Shown here: piece after piece, positions 50,101 through 59,644 of the stretch
Numbering within the stretch: position 1 is the stretch's first letter
Layout of the letters: the number at the start of each line of letters is the position of its first letter
From: a virus
Strand: one strand, 5' to 3'
Virus record (IMG/VR): IMGVR_UViG_3300017917_004441
Span: 36,912 to 100,911 of that record
DNA: 64,000 bases
Notes under the pieces: generated by a model
The model's input: only the letters and a program-made list of their open reading frames with translations
Told to the model about the DNA's origin: nothing
Database searches by the model: none
Translations under genes and position numbers: made by a program

Positions 50101-52202
50101 GTTCGGGTACTTGGTTCACAAGTTATAAGACACCTGAATCCCATAATGTCCCTTATACAACTTCAAAAATATTTTTCAAACCGTTCAACTTTACACCAGA
50201 CTCAACGCAATTTACTACCGTACAGACTACCCAACCCAAACTTTATTCCTCATTAGATAAATCAACATCTAACTTCAGGCCTTACAACGGGGATAAGAAT
50301 GTTGGATATTATTTGAATTCTAATTTTTCTGATGACGGAGTTGTTCAACAAGATATGAAATTTTTCAACACATCCTACCAAGGAGTTGTTGAGGGTGGTA
50401 CATTGATTGGATCTACTGATGGACAAATTCAGAAAAGTATGTTGCAGATGGATTCAAGACTATACTCACCAGCCTATACTTCTTACCCTAATTTACCATC
50501 TACAAGTATTTCATATCTCGGGGCAATAAACAATGCTAAATTGGTTATGAGATCAGATAGACTTCCATCATCGGATGTTTATCAGAAAACAACTTGGACT
50601 CCATATGTAAGTGCAGGTAATACAATGTTATTACACCAAAATGATAATTTTGTGATTTATAAGATTGCAAGTGGAGGTGAGGGATCAATATCTACACCAT
50701 TCAATTTTGATTTGGGATTAGGGTTACAATATGAGAGTACAGGTTTGAATAATAATTTTGATCGTGTGCTTGATACCTTTAGTTGTCAGGGTATGGTCCC
50801 ATTAAGATGTTACACAGTGAATGCTAACGGGGAACTTGAGGTTTTGGATCCATGTCCGGCCAATGAAGATCCTATTAGAGTTGAGGGTGGTTGTTACGAT
50901 TTATTATCGCCTGATGAAAATGGTAGTTATATTCGTACCATAAGACCGGCAATCCAAAATTATTTTGAATGGGCTCAAAGATTCAGGTTAACTTTTGCAA
51001 TCTGTCGTGGAGTGTTCTCACATATTTTTGTAAACTCATGGGTGAATGGAACCCTGTTTGCATTCCCATTTAGAAACAAACCAACCTTCAACGCAAACAA
51101 TCAACTTGAAGTAAGACGAGTCATTTCAGTTCAAACTCCGTTTGGACAACAACAAAAAGTTTCATACTCTTTCTGTTCGGACACAATTGCATTTGAACCG
51201 AATTCTAACAACTTCTATTATCGTTCATCACCATGGAGTGGAACAAAATTCATCGGTAAAAAATCACCAACACAAACTGGTACTATTGTCGGTGGAGCTT
51301 CGTTCACACCATTGAACAGATATAACCTGTTGTTCCCGACAACTATTATGGATTTGGGTCCAAAATATTTTTGGACTAAGGATGTCAACCTTTCACCTGA
51401 TTATTATGGATATCAGATGGATAAAATGAACACATCATCTTGGAACGAGGTTTCCAATTTGATACAACTTTTCACTATTTCAAGATTGGTAAACATATCT
51501 TTCTTGGAAAGTATATTCAGTACTGGTGATGCTGCTTTATCGGGGTATTTCAGTAGAGACGGACAAAGAGTTGATGGGGACTACGCTCAGATGTTACAAA
51601 TTAACTCACAATACGGGGTATCACCTCTTAACGAAGGTAATTACGTTGATGATCCAACAATACCGGGTGATAACCCAATTTACATTTCTTCAGATTCACA
51701 GGGTAATCCTGTATTTGGTGTTTTCTATAATTCATACCCATCTGATAGAGATTTGATTTCACCTCGTAGAATTGACAGAAACACTACAGGTTCTATTCTG
51801 ATTGCTGACTATTTAGGTACCAAATCACAAGAAGTTCCCTTCTACAATTGGAGAAATAATGGTTGGTCTCCAACACCGGAAAACTCCATTTTCGGTAATG
51901 ATAAAAACACTTGGTATACTGATTACAATCTAATATTGAATTTGGGTAGAAATATCTACAGTGAAAAATATCAAGAATTAGATAGACTCAATGCACCATA
52001 TTTCTTGGGAAACAACGGATTAATTCAAAATCAACAAGGGTTCATATTCCAACGAAACGGTTTGAACCAATACGATCCTCAAAACACAAGTCCAAATAAT
52101 TTTTCTACAATCACTTCAGCCCCATGGTATTTCTACTTTGGATTGAAGGTAGGTAGAAGTGCTATGGATAAATTCAGACAGACATACATAGGTGGAGAAT
52201 GA
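47115..52202 (+). CDS. Giant wedge-region structural protein with hydrophobic core segment
   Basis: This 1695-residue protein sits where T4 has gp7 (1032). Residues 1-190 contain RTQVGVDRQINVQLDQDFD and a transthyretin-like GRVFANGGYGIPNAKLSIFV module. Residues about 495-585 are a dense run of three or four hydrophobic segments (FVTNLLLTILSPLAVVVIPI onward to ALWAIAWAAAAVGF), followed by a CEACEC cluster near 605. The remainder is beta-rich repeat-like virion sequence. A baseplate location is likely from gene order; the membrane-like segment is unexpected in such a protein. It overlaps the next gene by 4 bases (ATGA). Confidence 0.55.
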   Translation: MSKSYRIRTQVGVDRQINVQLDQDFDQIEILSLKIRSEDVFTRMCADYGVVVGRVFANGGYGIPNAKLSIFVPITDEDLNNEIIRELYPYETIEDVNEDGYRYNLLPYEKSHSGHVPTGTFPSRNDILSNPALIQVYDKYYKYTVKTNGSGDFMIMGVPIGTQTLVMNLDLSDMGPFSLSPQDLVRMGRASSSDFNSATFSTSSDFQSLPQIVTLNQSVNVQPFWGQPELCEVGIVRYDFNLGDVGVTIEPTALFMGSLVSNQSDQAISRNCVPPSEMGDLCNLNVAPGEIVAIRQTIFQDTNGLPILEQAELPNGGKVIDEDGTWLLEVPMNLDYVTTNEFGEQVLSQDPEVGVPTQGKYRFKVKWDQSPSLELSETRRAYFLVPNIKEYGWSNSSADPAFTLNPNSQQYQDFIGSYYFGLEWSGYTNVTAAVNCEDTFYNFQYNKVYTVSGLVDQYYKGLNRGNFLGIKEITDNTCADENNKFPATDGVRNFDFLFFVTNLLLTILSPLAVVVIPILHLIAQFWPQFRWLIQNVFPIWLGFNALISTINAASAYPAIGLIVTNALWAIAWAAAAVGFTRVVRPLLDNFTLKQFQLPMLSYPTCEACECSNDDIILPEITENIFGGSSRIGVQKIGDYKIYSRISSSTLISSNTPSLWGDLTGDPGDTAPEGIDPDLYNNNNANKRQNKYIADLNGFQYALAGYPLVDPLYVTPSTNNFTSTLEYGRGRVAGTPVVRTYANDDTEGIVGRDINLSQSLNLMNLRERYFESSNIITTTINPTTTSSQPFTDMPMILVCQPGSTFVAGDVLTFVNPEQQLDPNFSGQSLNQFGSNSITGTSVSGVNISTNVTYIQPNGTVSTAQVFLNSTKQERDYNAKTGIEYFQVITSDTAESVYNDLSPNPSVLRKYLFDKQQEITYIDANNGVRTVTLNSFFSIGDSWKDYLIVFLTRGVDPWTEKQEINYDLSKIYGYSLNSNTVGITGSYYMNVPIQPNSGSGTWFTSYKTPESHNVPYTTSKIFFKPFNFTPDSTQFTTVQTTQPKLYSSLDKSTSNFRPYNGDKNVGYYLNSNFSDDGVVQQDMKFFNTSYQGVVEGGTLIGSTDGQIQKSMLQMDSRLYSPAYTSYPNLPSTSISYLGAINNAKLVMRSDRLPSSDVYQKTTWTPYVSAGNTMLLHQNDNFVIYKIASGGEGSISTPFNFDLGLGLQYESTGLNNNFDRVLDTFSCQGMVPLRCYTVNANGELEVLDPCPANEDPIRVEGGCYDLLSPDENGSYIRTIRPAIQNYFEWAQRFRLTFAICRGVFSHIFVNSWVNGTLFAFPFRNKPTFNANNQLEVRRVISVQTPFGQQQKVSYSFCSDTIAFEPNSNNFYYRSSPWSGTKFIGKKSPTQTGTIVGGASFTPLNRYNLLFPTTIMDLGPKYFWTKDVNLSPDYYGYQMDKMNTSSWNEVSNLIQLFTISRLVNISFLESIFSTGDAALSGYFSRDGQRVDGDYAQMLQINSQYGVSPLNEGNYVDDPTIPGDNPIYISSDSQGNPVFGVFYNSYPSDRDLISPRRIDRNTTGSILIADYLGTKSQEVPFYNWRNNGWSPTPENSIFGNDKNTWYTDYNLILNLGRNIYSEKYQELDRLNAPYFLGNNGLIQNQQGFIFQRNGLNQYDPQNTSPNNFSTITSAPWYFYFGLKVGRSAMDKFRQTYIGGE

Positions 52203-53929
52203 GTAACAATCAATACAATGTAATTAAACCTGACTTACAGTTTGCCTCAGCACCTGAAAGTGATATTTCTATCAATACTTATTTGGATCAAACACAATCT
52301 GAAGTAATTGATTACGATAGGACTGTGACTGTCAATTTGGCAACATTGTTTGACAACGAAAGAAATCAATCAAATATTTTCAGACCAATCCTAAAGATTT
52401 CTTATATCTATGAAAATTCATTGGTAGGATCAACTGAATATGAAATTTATCGTGACAGTTTATACTATGTAAATCCTGAGAAGTCGACACCTATCCTTGG
52501 CGGAAATAACATTTGGAGTGGTTTACCCTCTTACCAAGAATTTGAGTTTATCAGAACCGACGCTACAAACCCACAAGTTTCCTACAGAGCCAAAAGTGCA
52601 TCATCATACAACTGGAGTGTTGTTTACTCATACCCATATCTGAACGACTTCAATGTTCCCATGGATTATTATTTTGCGGACAATTCATCATTACCTACTT
52701 GGGTATCAGGTGACGGTATACCATTTTACATATCAACAGGGGCAGATAATGGATTACCTATTATACAATTCAATTGTATTGCACAACACGGATTGACTCA
52801 GGGTGAATGGGTGGAATTATCATTTGGATATCAAGGAACCAACACATTCCAAGTGTATTCTTTGGGTAATGGAACTGAGGGTTCTAATGAGTACGTATTC
52901 AACTTAGAAAACGTAGGATACACGGGAACCACTTTCAACACGGGTAACGATGGAACTTTCAAACGTATTGTTGACATCAACAATTCGGGTGAAACAAAAT
53001 CAATCTATTATGTTAGAGTCCATAAAGTAATTACTAATCCTGAAGATAGTTTGATTACTTTGAACGGGTTTGAGTTGAACTCATTCCAAGATTATGCCGC
53101 TTATCAATTCTCATCTCTGACCCCAAACAATATTGCTTCGGTGGCTAAGTGGCAGAGTTCCAATAGTTACAATCTTACGGTTGCTCGTGATTTAGAAATC
53201 ACTGAAAGACTTATTGATAACAACAACAGACCTGTTAGTCAAATTTTTGCCACATTCCAAAATGTTGGACAATATGGTTGGTGGAACAAACTAAGACGTG
53301 GATGGGAATTCAATATGTTACCTGGTCAAACAAACCCATGGTGGGATCTAACCAATGGACTTGCTTTGGAGTCAAACTCAACAACAACCTACACAAGAAA
53401 TATTGATGGATCTACGGTATGTGTGAATCCACCCGATTGTTACACTTTTACCGTAAACTTACCAAGAGTAAGTGGTGATACTCTGTATGGTGATTGGTGT
53501 GAGTTCAACAATATCACACAAAGAGAAAGAGTGATATCCAAATACATGAACAAGATGACTTATTACACCAAAGCTTTTGATGTATCAAGTCAACCAACTT
53601 CAAATCCAAATGGATATTACTATCAGGTTCACTTCCCTGTTGTCTTGAAATACTTCTCGGATTATATAGAATCTGCTGATCCTGACTTTGTACAGGATAT
53701 ACCAAATTACGCTTACTATAGTCAAACCCTCAAGAGTTGGTTATGGAGAGACCTGTATCCTTTGGGATTCATTGACACAAACGGTGATGGAGTGGACTAT
53801 CCATTCTTGAACGACAGCCATTATCCATTTACGGATATAATATTTAGATTATACCCCGAGGGTGCGTCATTTGACATAAATTCAATATACTCGGTCGTTC
53901 CCGATCCAATTATAGATGGCTGTGAATAA
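52199..53929 (+). CDS. Tail/baseplate structural protein, unknown
   Basis: This 576-residue beta-rich protein starts at ATG 52199 in an ATGA overlap. No enzyme motifs, signal peptide or membrane helix are seen. The centre holds a GEWVELSFGYQGTNTFQVYSL strand set typical of spike or fibre domains. The C-terminal third contains WWNKLRRGWEFNM and YVIDIN-like strands and ends in a DPIIDGCE tail. The genes on both sides overlap it, so it belongs to one operon of appendage proteins. Confidence 0.55.
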   Translation: MSNNQYNVIKPDLQFASAPESDISINTYLDQTQSEVIDYDRTVTVNLATLFDNERNQSNIFRPILKISYIYENSLVGSTEYEIYRDSLYYVNPEKSTPILGGNNIWSGLPSYQEFEFIRTDATNPQVSYRAKSASSYNWSVVYSYPYLNDFNVPMDYYFADNSSLPTWVSGDGIPFYISTGADNGLPIIQFNCIAQHGLTQGEWVELSFGYQGTNTFQVYSLGNGTEGSNEYVFNLENVGYTGTTFNTGNDGTFKRIVDINNSGETKSIYYVRVHKVITNPEDSLITLNGFELNSFQDYAAYQFSSLTPNNIASVAKWQSSNSYNLTVARDLEITERLIDNNNRPVSQIFATFQNVGQYGWWNKLRRGWEFNMLPGQTNPWWDLTNGLALESNSTTTYTRNIDGSTVCVNPPDCYTFTVNLPRVSGDTLYGDWCEFNNITQRERVISKYMNKMTYYTKAFDVSSQPTSNPNGYYYQVHFPVVLKYFSDYIESADPDFVQDIPNYAYYSQTLKSWLWRDLYPLGFIDTNGDGVDYPFLNDSHYPFTDIIFRLYPEGASFDINSIYSVVPDPIIDGCE

Positions 53930-54698
53930 TAGAAGAATAGTGATCCCCAACGCTGTGGGAACAACTTTGGATATTCCAATTGAACAAACTTGGGATTTTC
54001 AAGGATTGCAAGAATCCATAGAACAATACGAACTCAGTGTATTGGAACAGGTAATCAACAAAGACGAAGACTTTGAGGTAACCCGATTTGCTCACGCTGA
54101 AGATCAAAATGATGAAACGTCAATTTCATACATTTTCAACTTTTGGAATCCAAGTATTTTGGGTGGGGTTTATGAAGAATCGTACACATCAAAGTTTACT
54201 GTAGATCAAATCTACTACTACACACCACCTTTTACAAAGTCGTTTTGGAAACTTGACTTGTATACCTCACCCCTCAATAGAGATCAACAAGCGTACATTA
54301 CAATTATATTACCAACTCAACAAGGATTCAGAGAAAATGCGGTGTTGAATGGAACAACAAATGTCACCATAAAAAAACCTTCTTACCGATTGGATTATGT
54401 TGGTGATAAAGAAGGTTTCTTTATTTACTGGTTGAAGAAAAGGGATTTCTTGAATATTACTGACTTTTATATGACCGCAAAATTCTTTGACGGCAGTACT
54501 GGTCAATTTATCAAAATGATGAATACACCACAAAATACTTTATCAAATCCTTCTGATTTCCCACAAGAAGAATATTTCTATTATAAAGTGGTATTGGATT
54601 ATCCAACTCAAAAATACGAGGTTTATCATTACCCTACTTTGGTAAAAGTGGGGACGAAAACAAACCCGATAACTTGGTATGAATACGTAAACCCATAA
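53916..54698 (+). CDS. Tail structural protein, unknown
   Basis: This 260-residue protein starts inside the previous gene (14-base overlap) at MAVNNRRIVIPNAVGTTLDI. A long amphipathic segment (LQESIEQYELSVLEQVINKDEDFEV) is followed by beta-rich sequence (FFIYWLKKRDFLNITDFYM) and a C-terminal KVVLDYPTQKYEVYHYPTL. No motif identifies it. The stop overlaps the next ATG by 1 base. It may be a bridge between baseplate and fibre; that is inference. Confidence 0.5.
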   Translation: MAVNNRRIVIPNAVGTTLDIPIEQTWDFQGLQESIEQYELSVLEQVINKDEDFEVTRFAHAEDQNDETSISYIFNFWNPSILGGVYEESYTSKFTVDQIYYYTPPFTKSFWKLDLYTSPLNRDQQAYITIILPTQQGFRENAVLNGTTNVTIKKPSYRLDYVGDKEGFFIYWLKKRDFLNITDFYMTAKFFDGSTGQFIKMMNTPQNTLSNPSDFPQEEYFYYKVVLDYPTQKYEVYHYPTLVKVGTKTNPITWYEYVNP

Positions 54699-55777
54699 TG
54701 GAAAGTCAAACAATGTATGTGAATATTTCACCAGGGGTTCTGTCCACTTTGGTGCACGATGTGACGGTTTCAGGAGATACCTTCGGTGTGTACTCAGGTA
54801 TGACTCAGATGCTCACAGGTGGAACCAACAATACATCATTGTTTACTGGTTTGACGATCCCAATTTTACTTGTCCAAAACACAATTGATTTGGGATACTA
54901 TTCTGTTTTTGACGGAGCAATCCTTCAACAGAATGTTGTAACAAACTTTATTTTTTCATCAACAACTGCAAATCCATATGAATGGAATGTGTATAATACA
55001 GTTGATGCGGACTTCAATGCCTTTCTACAACTATCAAGTTACTTTATAGATTGGGGGGATGGTAGTCCATTACAACAGATTACAAACTACGCACCAAACT
55101 CTATATCACACGTATATCCTTCAGTAAGTTCTGAATACACCATCACGATGTTTCAGAATAATCCTTGGGGAAATACCACGGTAAGTAAGACAATTCAAGC
55201 ACCATTTGTTGATGTTCCCAATTTCAATCCACAAGGGACGGCGTATTTCACTCCAAATGTTGGTGCTTGGACAGGTACACCAATCTCGTACAACTACATA
55301 TTCACAGGAGATAGTGTGAATGTTGTTAGTGCTCAGACATCTAACAATTATACAACAGTTCCGTTTACAATAACGGGTTTGACCTCTTCAAGAATTACGG
55401 AACTTGCTCAATATGGTACTGACAGGTATGTTCTATTGTTACCAGTTAAGAAAGAAGGAATTGATTACGGTATCATCACAGACATAAATTTATCTTATAC
55501 TGCTTACACCATACAGGATGTAAACTATATTGATTTTGCGGATGGAACCACAATATATGAAATTCAATCGTCAGGATTGATTCAAGATTGGATGGTTGCA
55601 GAGCCATTAGTGAAAGATGAATTATTATTAGGTGTTGCAGGTCAAGCAGAAATTCAATCTAATGTATTTATAGAACGAGGGAAAAACTCTGCATATGAAC
55701 GAGTCCAAAGAATTGGTGAAGTTGATAATTTGGGTGATCTCATAAAATATGGATATAGATTTTTTAACGTAATATAA
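54698..55777 (+). CDS. Structural protein with a PKD-like domain
   Basis: This 359-residue protein has a PKD-type domain at about residues 85-160: the hallmark YFIDWGDGSP, a SISHVYP turn and an EYTITMFQ strand. PKD domains are extracellular binding or spacer modules. The C-terminal 100 residues (TIYEIQSSGLIQDWMVAEPL, then LLGVAGQAEIQSNVFIERGK) form a distinct conserved virion segment. It is coupled to the previous gene by a 1-base overlap. It is probably a component of the distal tail. Confidence 0.6.
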   Translation: MESQTMYVNISPGVLSTLVHDVTVSGDTFGVYSGMTQMLTGGTNNTSLFTGLTIPILLVQNTIDLGYYSVFDGAILQQNVVTNFIFSSTTANPYEWNVYNTVDADFNAFLQLSSYFIDWGDGSPLQQITNYAPNSISHVYPSVSSEYTITMFQNNPWGNTTVSKTIQAPFVDVPNFNPQGTAYFTPNVGAWTGTPISYNYIFTGDSVNVVSAQTSNNYTTVPFTITGLTSSRITELAQYGTDRYVLLLPVKKEGIDYGIITDINLSYTAYTIQDVNYIDFADGTTIYEIQSSGLIQDWMVAEPLVKDELLLGVAGQAEIQSNVFIERGKNSAYERVQRIGEVDNLGDLIKYGYRFFNVI

Positions 55778-55778
55778 C

Positions 55779-56687
55779 ATGGCAACAGGAACCTATGGAA
55801 CAATTAGACCGGCAGATGTTTCTCCTGAGGATGTTCAAATTATAATGAACTACACACCCTCAAGGGATGTAACAGATAATTTTGTGTTGACACAACTCAA
55901 TGCAAGTCAAATACTACGTCCATATTTCAACAACAACCAAACAGGTGGAAATACGAACGAAATTTTGGGTGGTTTATACAACCTAAGATTACCATCTAAC
56001 GTATTCAATCAGTTAGGTATCTATACTTTATACATCAGACCGGCAGAAATAAGAACAACAATTACAGATTGTGGTGTTTTATCGGCACTTCCAAACGTAA
56101 AAGGAATCGTGATTGATTTATCAAATGTACCAAACCAATTCGTAAACAAATTTATTGCTCAAGGATTGGTTGGATTCAGAGTTGAATATCTAAATCCTGA
56201 TGGTAGTAAGATTCCAAACTTTTTCAGAATCATTACATCTAACTTCTTTTGTGAACCTATTGTTCAGAACCTGACCAACACACAACAGAAATCAGTTAGA
56301 TACCGATACACTGAGGGTCAAACAAACTTGGTGTTCTGTACTTTGTCACCGAGTTCGGCACCTACTAACAAACCTAATGCAACGCCATTTATCGGACAAC
56401 CCGATCAAAATATTATCCTTTCAAATACATTCTTCAATCCACTTACATTAGAGGTGACAGTTGGACAGTACGACTTGGATACTCTTGGAATTGCCTTCTA
56501 CGGTAATCAAACTAAGAGTATGGAGGATGGTATCTACACGATCTACGACGAGGAGAACAACATCTATCAACAATTCAACTTGTACGAAATCAAAGATGAC
56601 TTCAATAATCTTCTTTATGAGGTCAAAGAGAATCGTGGTGATAATATTGATTTTAGTAAAAACTTCCAAAACATTACTGAACAATAA
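55779..56687 (+). CDS. Tail structural protein, unknown
   Basis: This 302-residue protein starts 1 base after the PKD gene. Two segments stand out: LGGLYNLRLPSNVFNQLGIYTLYIRPAEIRT near residue 65 and a C-terminal SMEDGIYTIYDEENNIYQQFNLYEIK. It is beta-rich, with few cysteines and no enzymatic signature. The TATTTATA inside the preceding gene at 55665 could give it a separate start of transcription, but that may be chance. Co-transcription with its neighbours is likely. Confidence 0.5.
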   Translation: MATGTYGTIRPADVSPEDVQIIMNYTPSRDVTDNFVLTQLNASQILRPYFNNNQTGGNTNEILGGLYNLRLPSNVFNQLGIYTLYIRPAEIRTTITDCGVLSALPNVKGIVIDLSNVPNQFVNKFIAQGLVGFRVEYLNPDGSKIPNFFRIITSNFFCEPIVQNLTNTQQKSVRYRYTEGQTNLVFCTLSPSSAPTNKPNATPFIGQPDQNIILSNTFFNPLTLEVTVGQYDLDTLGIAFYGNQTKSMEDGIYTIYDEENNIYQQFNLYEIKDDFNNLLYEVKENRGDNIDFSKNFQNITEQ

Positions 56688-56689
56688 TA

Positions 56690-59644
56690 ATGGCTAAAAA
56701 GTTCATTCCAAATACTGCAGCATCGGGAGCTGGAACTCCCTTTGATAATATTGTCGGTTTGCAGACTGTACAAGGGGGTGGACTTACGCAAGGAAATTTT
56801 GAATTCTCAACTCAGTTATCTGAGAAGGTAAACAGAACCTTCAACATCGGTGTTTTCCAAGATCCAATCAATTTGGAAAACTTAGACATAGAATCGGTAA
56901 ACGAAGCAAGAGAATTATTGGCAAAAGAATACCGAGTTTATCCTAACTACGATCTCTCTCAAGTAACAAACTTTACAATATTTGGTTCACTTCAAAAAAG
57001 ACTTGAGGTCTCAGTTCAAAGAATTCTTAACTTTTTCCCCGCAGCAATTGAGGTTGATAGAGTTTACTATGATTACTCAACTGGGTTGACAGTAACAAAT
57101 ATAACGTATGATTCTGTAAATAATGAGACACAATTTGAGATCAACGTATCAAGAATTAAAAACCCATTCTCGTTAGACTATTCAGTAAACTCAGTAATCA
57201 ATTTACAAAACAGAGAGTCTGAGTTTTCACCAATCAGAGATTTGACAAACCGATATAGAGATTATTCTTTATTCACGGTATTAGGTGAGTTCCCAATTGT
57301 GGACTTCACACCGTCTCAGAGTTTGTTTAGTGGAACTATTGTGGTTGTGGTAACAGGAGATGCATTTCCTGGTCTAAGTAACACCACAGAGAGTATCTAT
57401 ATCAAACCCAATACATATTACACTGAAAAATCATTTACCGAAGATTTTGATGAAGTTGAAAAATTCTTACTTAATAGATTATCAAATCCGATCTACACGG
57501 CAACATTCTCAGTCCCTGTTGAAAGTGAAAACGGTGTCCTGACTATATCAAGTCAAAGTGTTACTTGGCCGTTAGATGGATTATGGAACTTAGATATTAG
57601 AAGTGATAGGTTTGAATTATACCTTGAACAACTCAACCAAATAGGTGTTGAGTTTGATGCCTTCAAAACAAATCTCATCGCGAGATTCCTTGTTACAGAA
57701 TCACTCTTGGAGTTTGATACGCCTGACCACAAAGTTAGAAAAGTTTTACAGATATACGGAAGAAGTTTTGATCAGATCAAACAATTCATTGATGCCTTGG
57801 CATACATGAACTCAGTATCGTACAACCCTGGTAATGACATACCTTCCATGTTATTGAAAAACTTGGCAGCTACTTTGGGTTGGGGTACAAACATATCACC
57901 GATTACTGAAGAAGGTTTCTTAAATTCCGTGTATTCATCAAGTGGTGTAACTCAATACGCAGGATTCTCAAGAGAACTTACACCGAGTGAATTGAACTAT
58001 CAGTTCTATAGGAACTTGATTTTGAACTCCGCCTATCTGTTCAAATCAAAAGGAACAAGAAGATCAATTGAATTCACATTGAGATTGGTCGGTGCTCCTG
58101 ATGCCTTGATTGAATTCAACGAACATGTTTATCTTGCGGATCAGAGAATCAATATGAGACAATTCAACCAACAGTTTGCTCAGATAACTGGAGGAACTTA
58201 TGTTGATGTGGAAACACAATATGTACCTGGTGATACCTTCACAATTTTGGGTGTTCCGTACACAGGATTTGCTACAACGTCTCAGATCTTTATTGTGGAT
58301 GAAGTACGTGAAGATTATCCTGTGGATGAATTTGGATACCCACAAGCACCATTGGAAAATGATGACTACTTCTTTGAGAAAGGTGCTGGTTGGTTTGAAT
58401 CTACACCACAACACAGAAGCCCAGAATTAGTCAATCAATCACTATCTGTATTTACGGGTAGTAGTCCGAACGTTCAAACTTTCTTAGAACCTTTCACTTA
58501 TGGACAATTGTACTTCAGTAAGTTCAGAAATTTCCCTTACATGAATCTTGGGTTCAAACTGAAGTATACAATCGACAACAAGAAGAGTTGGCAACCACCT
58601 GTATTCAGAGTTGCTAGAAATGCTGGATATGAAGCCTATTACACAGTCGGAGACGAGAGATTAGTTCTCAATGCGAAGAACGTCGATTTATTTATCAACC
58701 CATCACAAGGTATTTTGTACAACGTATGGCAAATGTCATCTAATTACAATTACCCAATACCAAACAGTGGATATACCCCAACCTACCCAAGTTTGGGACA
58801 AAACAACTGGTCATTTATTGATCCACAACCAAACAAAAAGACATTCTTTGAATTTGCTCAAACCTTTGTAAAATCTACAATCAACATCAGAGACAGATGG
58901 TATTCAACAGATGGAAAAACAAGTGGATATCCTGACTTGTTGAACATTTTTTACAAGTATCTTTTGTCAGATCAAAATGTAGGGATTCCAAATGACAATT
59001 TCTTGTATCAAAAACTTATTGAATACGTACAAGGAATAGGTCCATATTGGATTCGTTTGACACAACAAATGATACCCGCCACAACAATTTGGAACACGGG
59101 TGTAAAGTTTGAGAACTCAGCACTTCAGAGACAAAAATTTGTCTACAGAAGACAAAGAGGTTGTCAGTTGATTCCAATTGAGGTAGATCCTTGTGTTGCT
59201 ATAGGAACACTCTATGGATCTGATTGTTTACGTGAAAGTGCGGATTGTTTTGTGTATCCTTGGATCGGACAGACGAGTGGAGTTACTTCATTCTCACAAA
59301 TACTATACTCAGTATTGAATTCGTATTTGAATTCAAATGGATTGTTGATTGGAGATTGTGACACTAACTCACTTTATTCACAATGGTTTGTGGAAGTAAA
59401 AATTGACGGAACTACAATTATACAAAACCAATTCTTTACAGGATATGGTATTGGACAAGTTCCAACAAACATTCAATGGAAATCTGCTTTGGTATTTTAC
59501 CTAAGTCAACTCATTTCATTTGGATATTACTTTACCTTGAATGGTAATACAGTTACAGTTTACAAAGTAGGATGTGCTGAAGATACTACACCGAGTACTC
59601 TACAAATCAATGTGGGGATAAATATTGATATAGATTGTGTATAA
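56690..59644 (+). CDS. Large baseplate/tail-fibre-associated protein, unknown
   Basis: This 984-residue protein has a helical start ([20 protein letters not shown]) then a mixed core. [38 protein letters not shown] near residue 325 resembles the long helices of phage tail-tip proteins of the P2 gpI type. The C-terminus is a separate Cys-bearing domain (CLRESADCF, then GDCDTNSLY, ending in DIDCV). It overlaps the adhesin gene start (TAATG). The combination of gpI-like core and Cys-rich end suggests an anchor for the adhesin that follows. Confidence 0.5.
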   Translation: MAKKFIPNTAASGAGTPFDNIVGLQTVQGGGLTQGNFEFSTQLSEKVNRTFNIGVFQDPINLENLDIESVNEARELLAKEYRVYPNYDLSQVTNFTIFGSLQKRLEVSVQRILNFFPAAIEVDRVYYDYSTGLTVTNITYDSVNNETQFEINVSRIKNPFSLDYSVNSVINLQNRESEFSPIRDLTNRYRDYSLFTVLGEFPIVDFTPSQSLFSGTIVVVVTGDAFPGLSNTTESIYIKPNTYYTEKSFTEDFDEVEKFLLNRLSNPIYTATFSVPVESENGVLTISSQSVTWPLDGLWNLDIRSDRFELYLEQLNQIGVEFDAFKTNLIARFLVTESLLEFDTPDHKVRKVLQIYGRSFDQIKQFIDALAYMNSVSYNPGNDIPSMLLKNLAATLGWGTNISPITEEGFLNSVYSSSGVTQYAGFSRELTPSELNYQFYRNLILNSAYLFKSKGTRRSIEFTLRLVGAPDALIEFNEHVYLADQRINMRQFNQQFAQITGGTYVDVETQYVPGDTFTILGVPYTGFATTSQIFIVDEVREDYPVDEFGYPQAPLENDDYFFEKGAGWFESTPQHRSPELVNQSLSVFTGSSPNVQTFLEPFTYGQLYFSKFRNFPYMNLGFKLKYTIDNKKSWQPPVFRVARNAGYEAYYTVGDERLVLNAKNVDLFINPSQGILYNVWQMSSNYNYPIPNSGYTPTYPSLGQNNWSFIDPQPNKKTFFEFAQTFVKSTINIRDRWYSTDGKTSGYPDLLNIFYKYLLSDQNVGIPNDNFLYQKLIEYVQGIGPYWIRLTQQMIPATTIWNTGVKFENSALQRQKFVYRRQRGCQLIPIEVDPCVAIGTLYGSDCLRESADCFVYPWIGQTSGVTSFSQILYSVLNSYLNSNGLLIGDCDTNSLYSQWFVEVKIDGTTIIQNQFFTGYGIGQVPTNIQWKSALVFYLSQLISFGYYFTLNGNTVTVYKVGCAEDTTPSTLQINVGINIDIDCV

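Noticed and set aside
55665-55672. TATTTATA inside the PKD-domain gene as a promoter for 55779
   Set aside because: It is more than 100 bases upstream and in coding sequence; chance copies are expected in AT-rich DNA.
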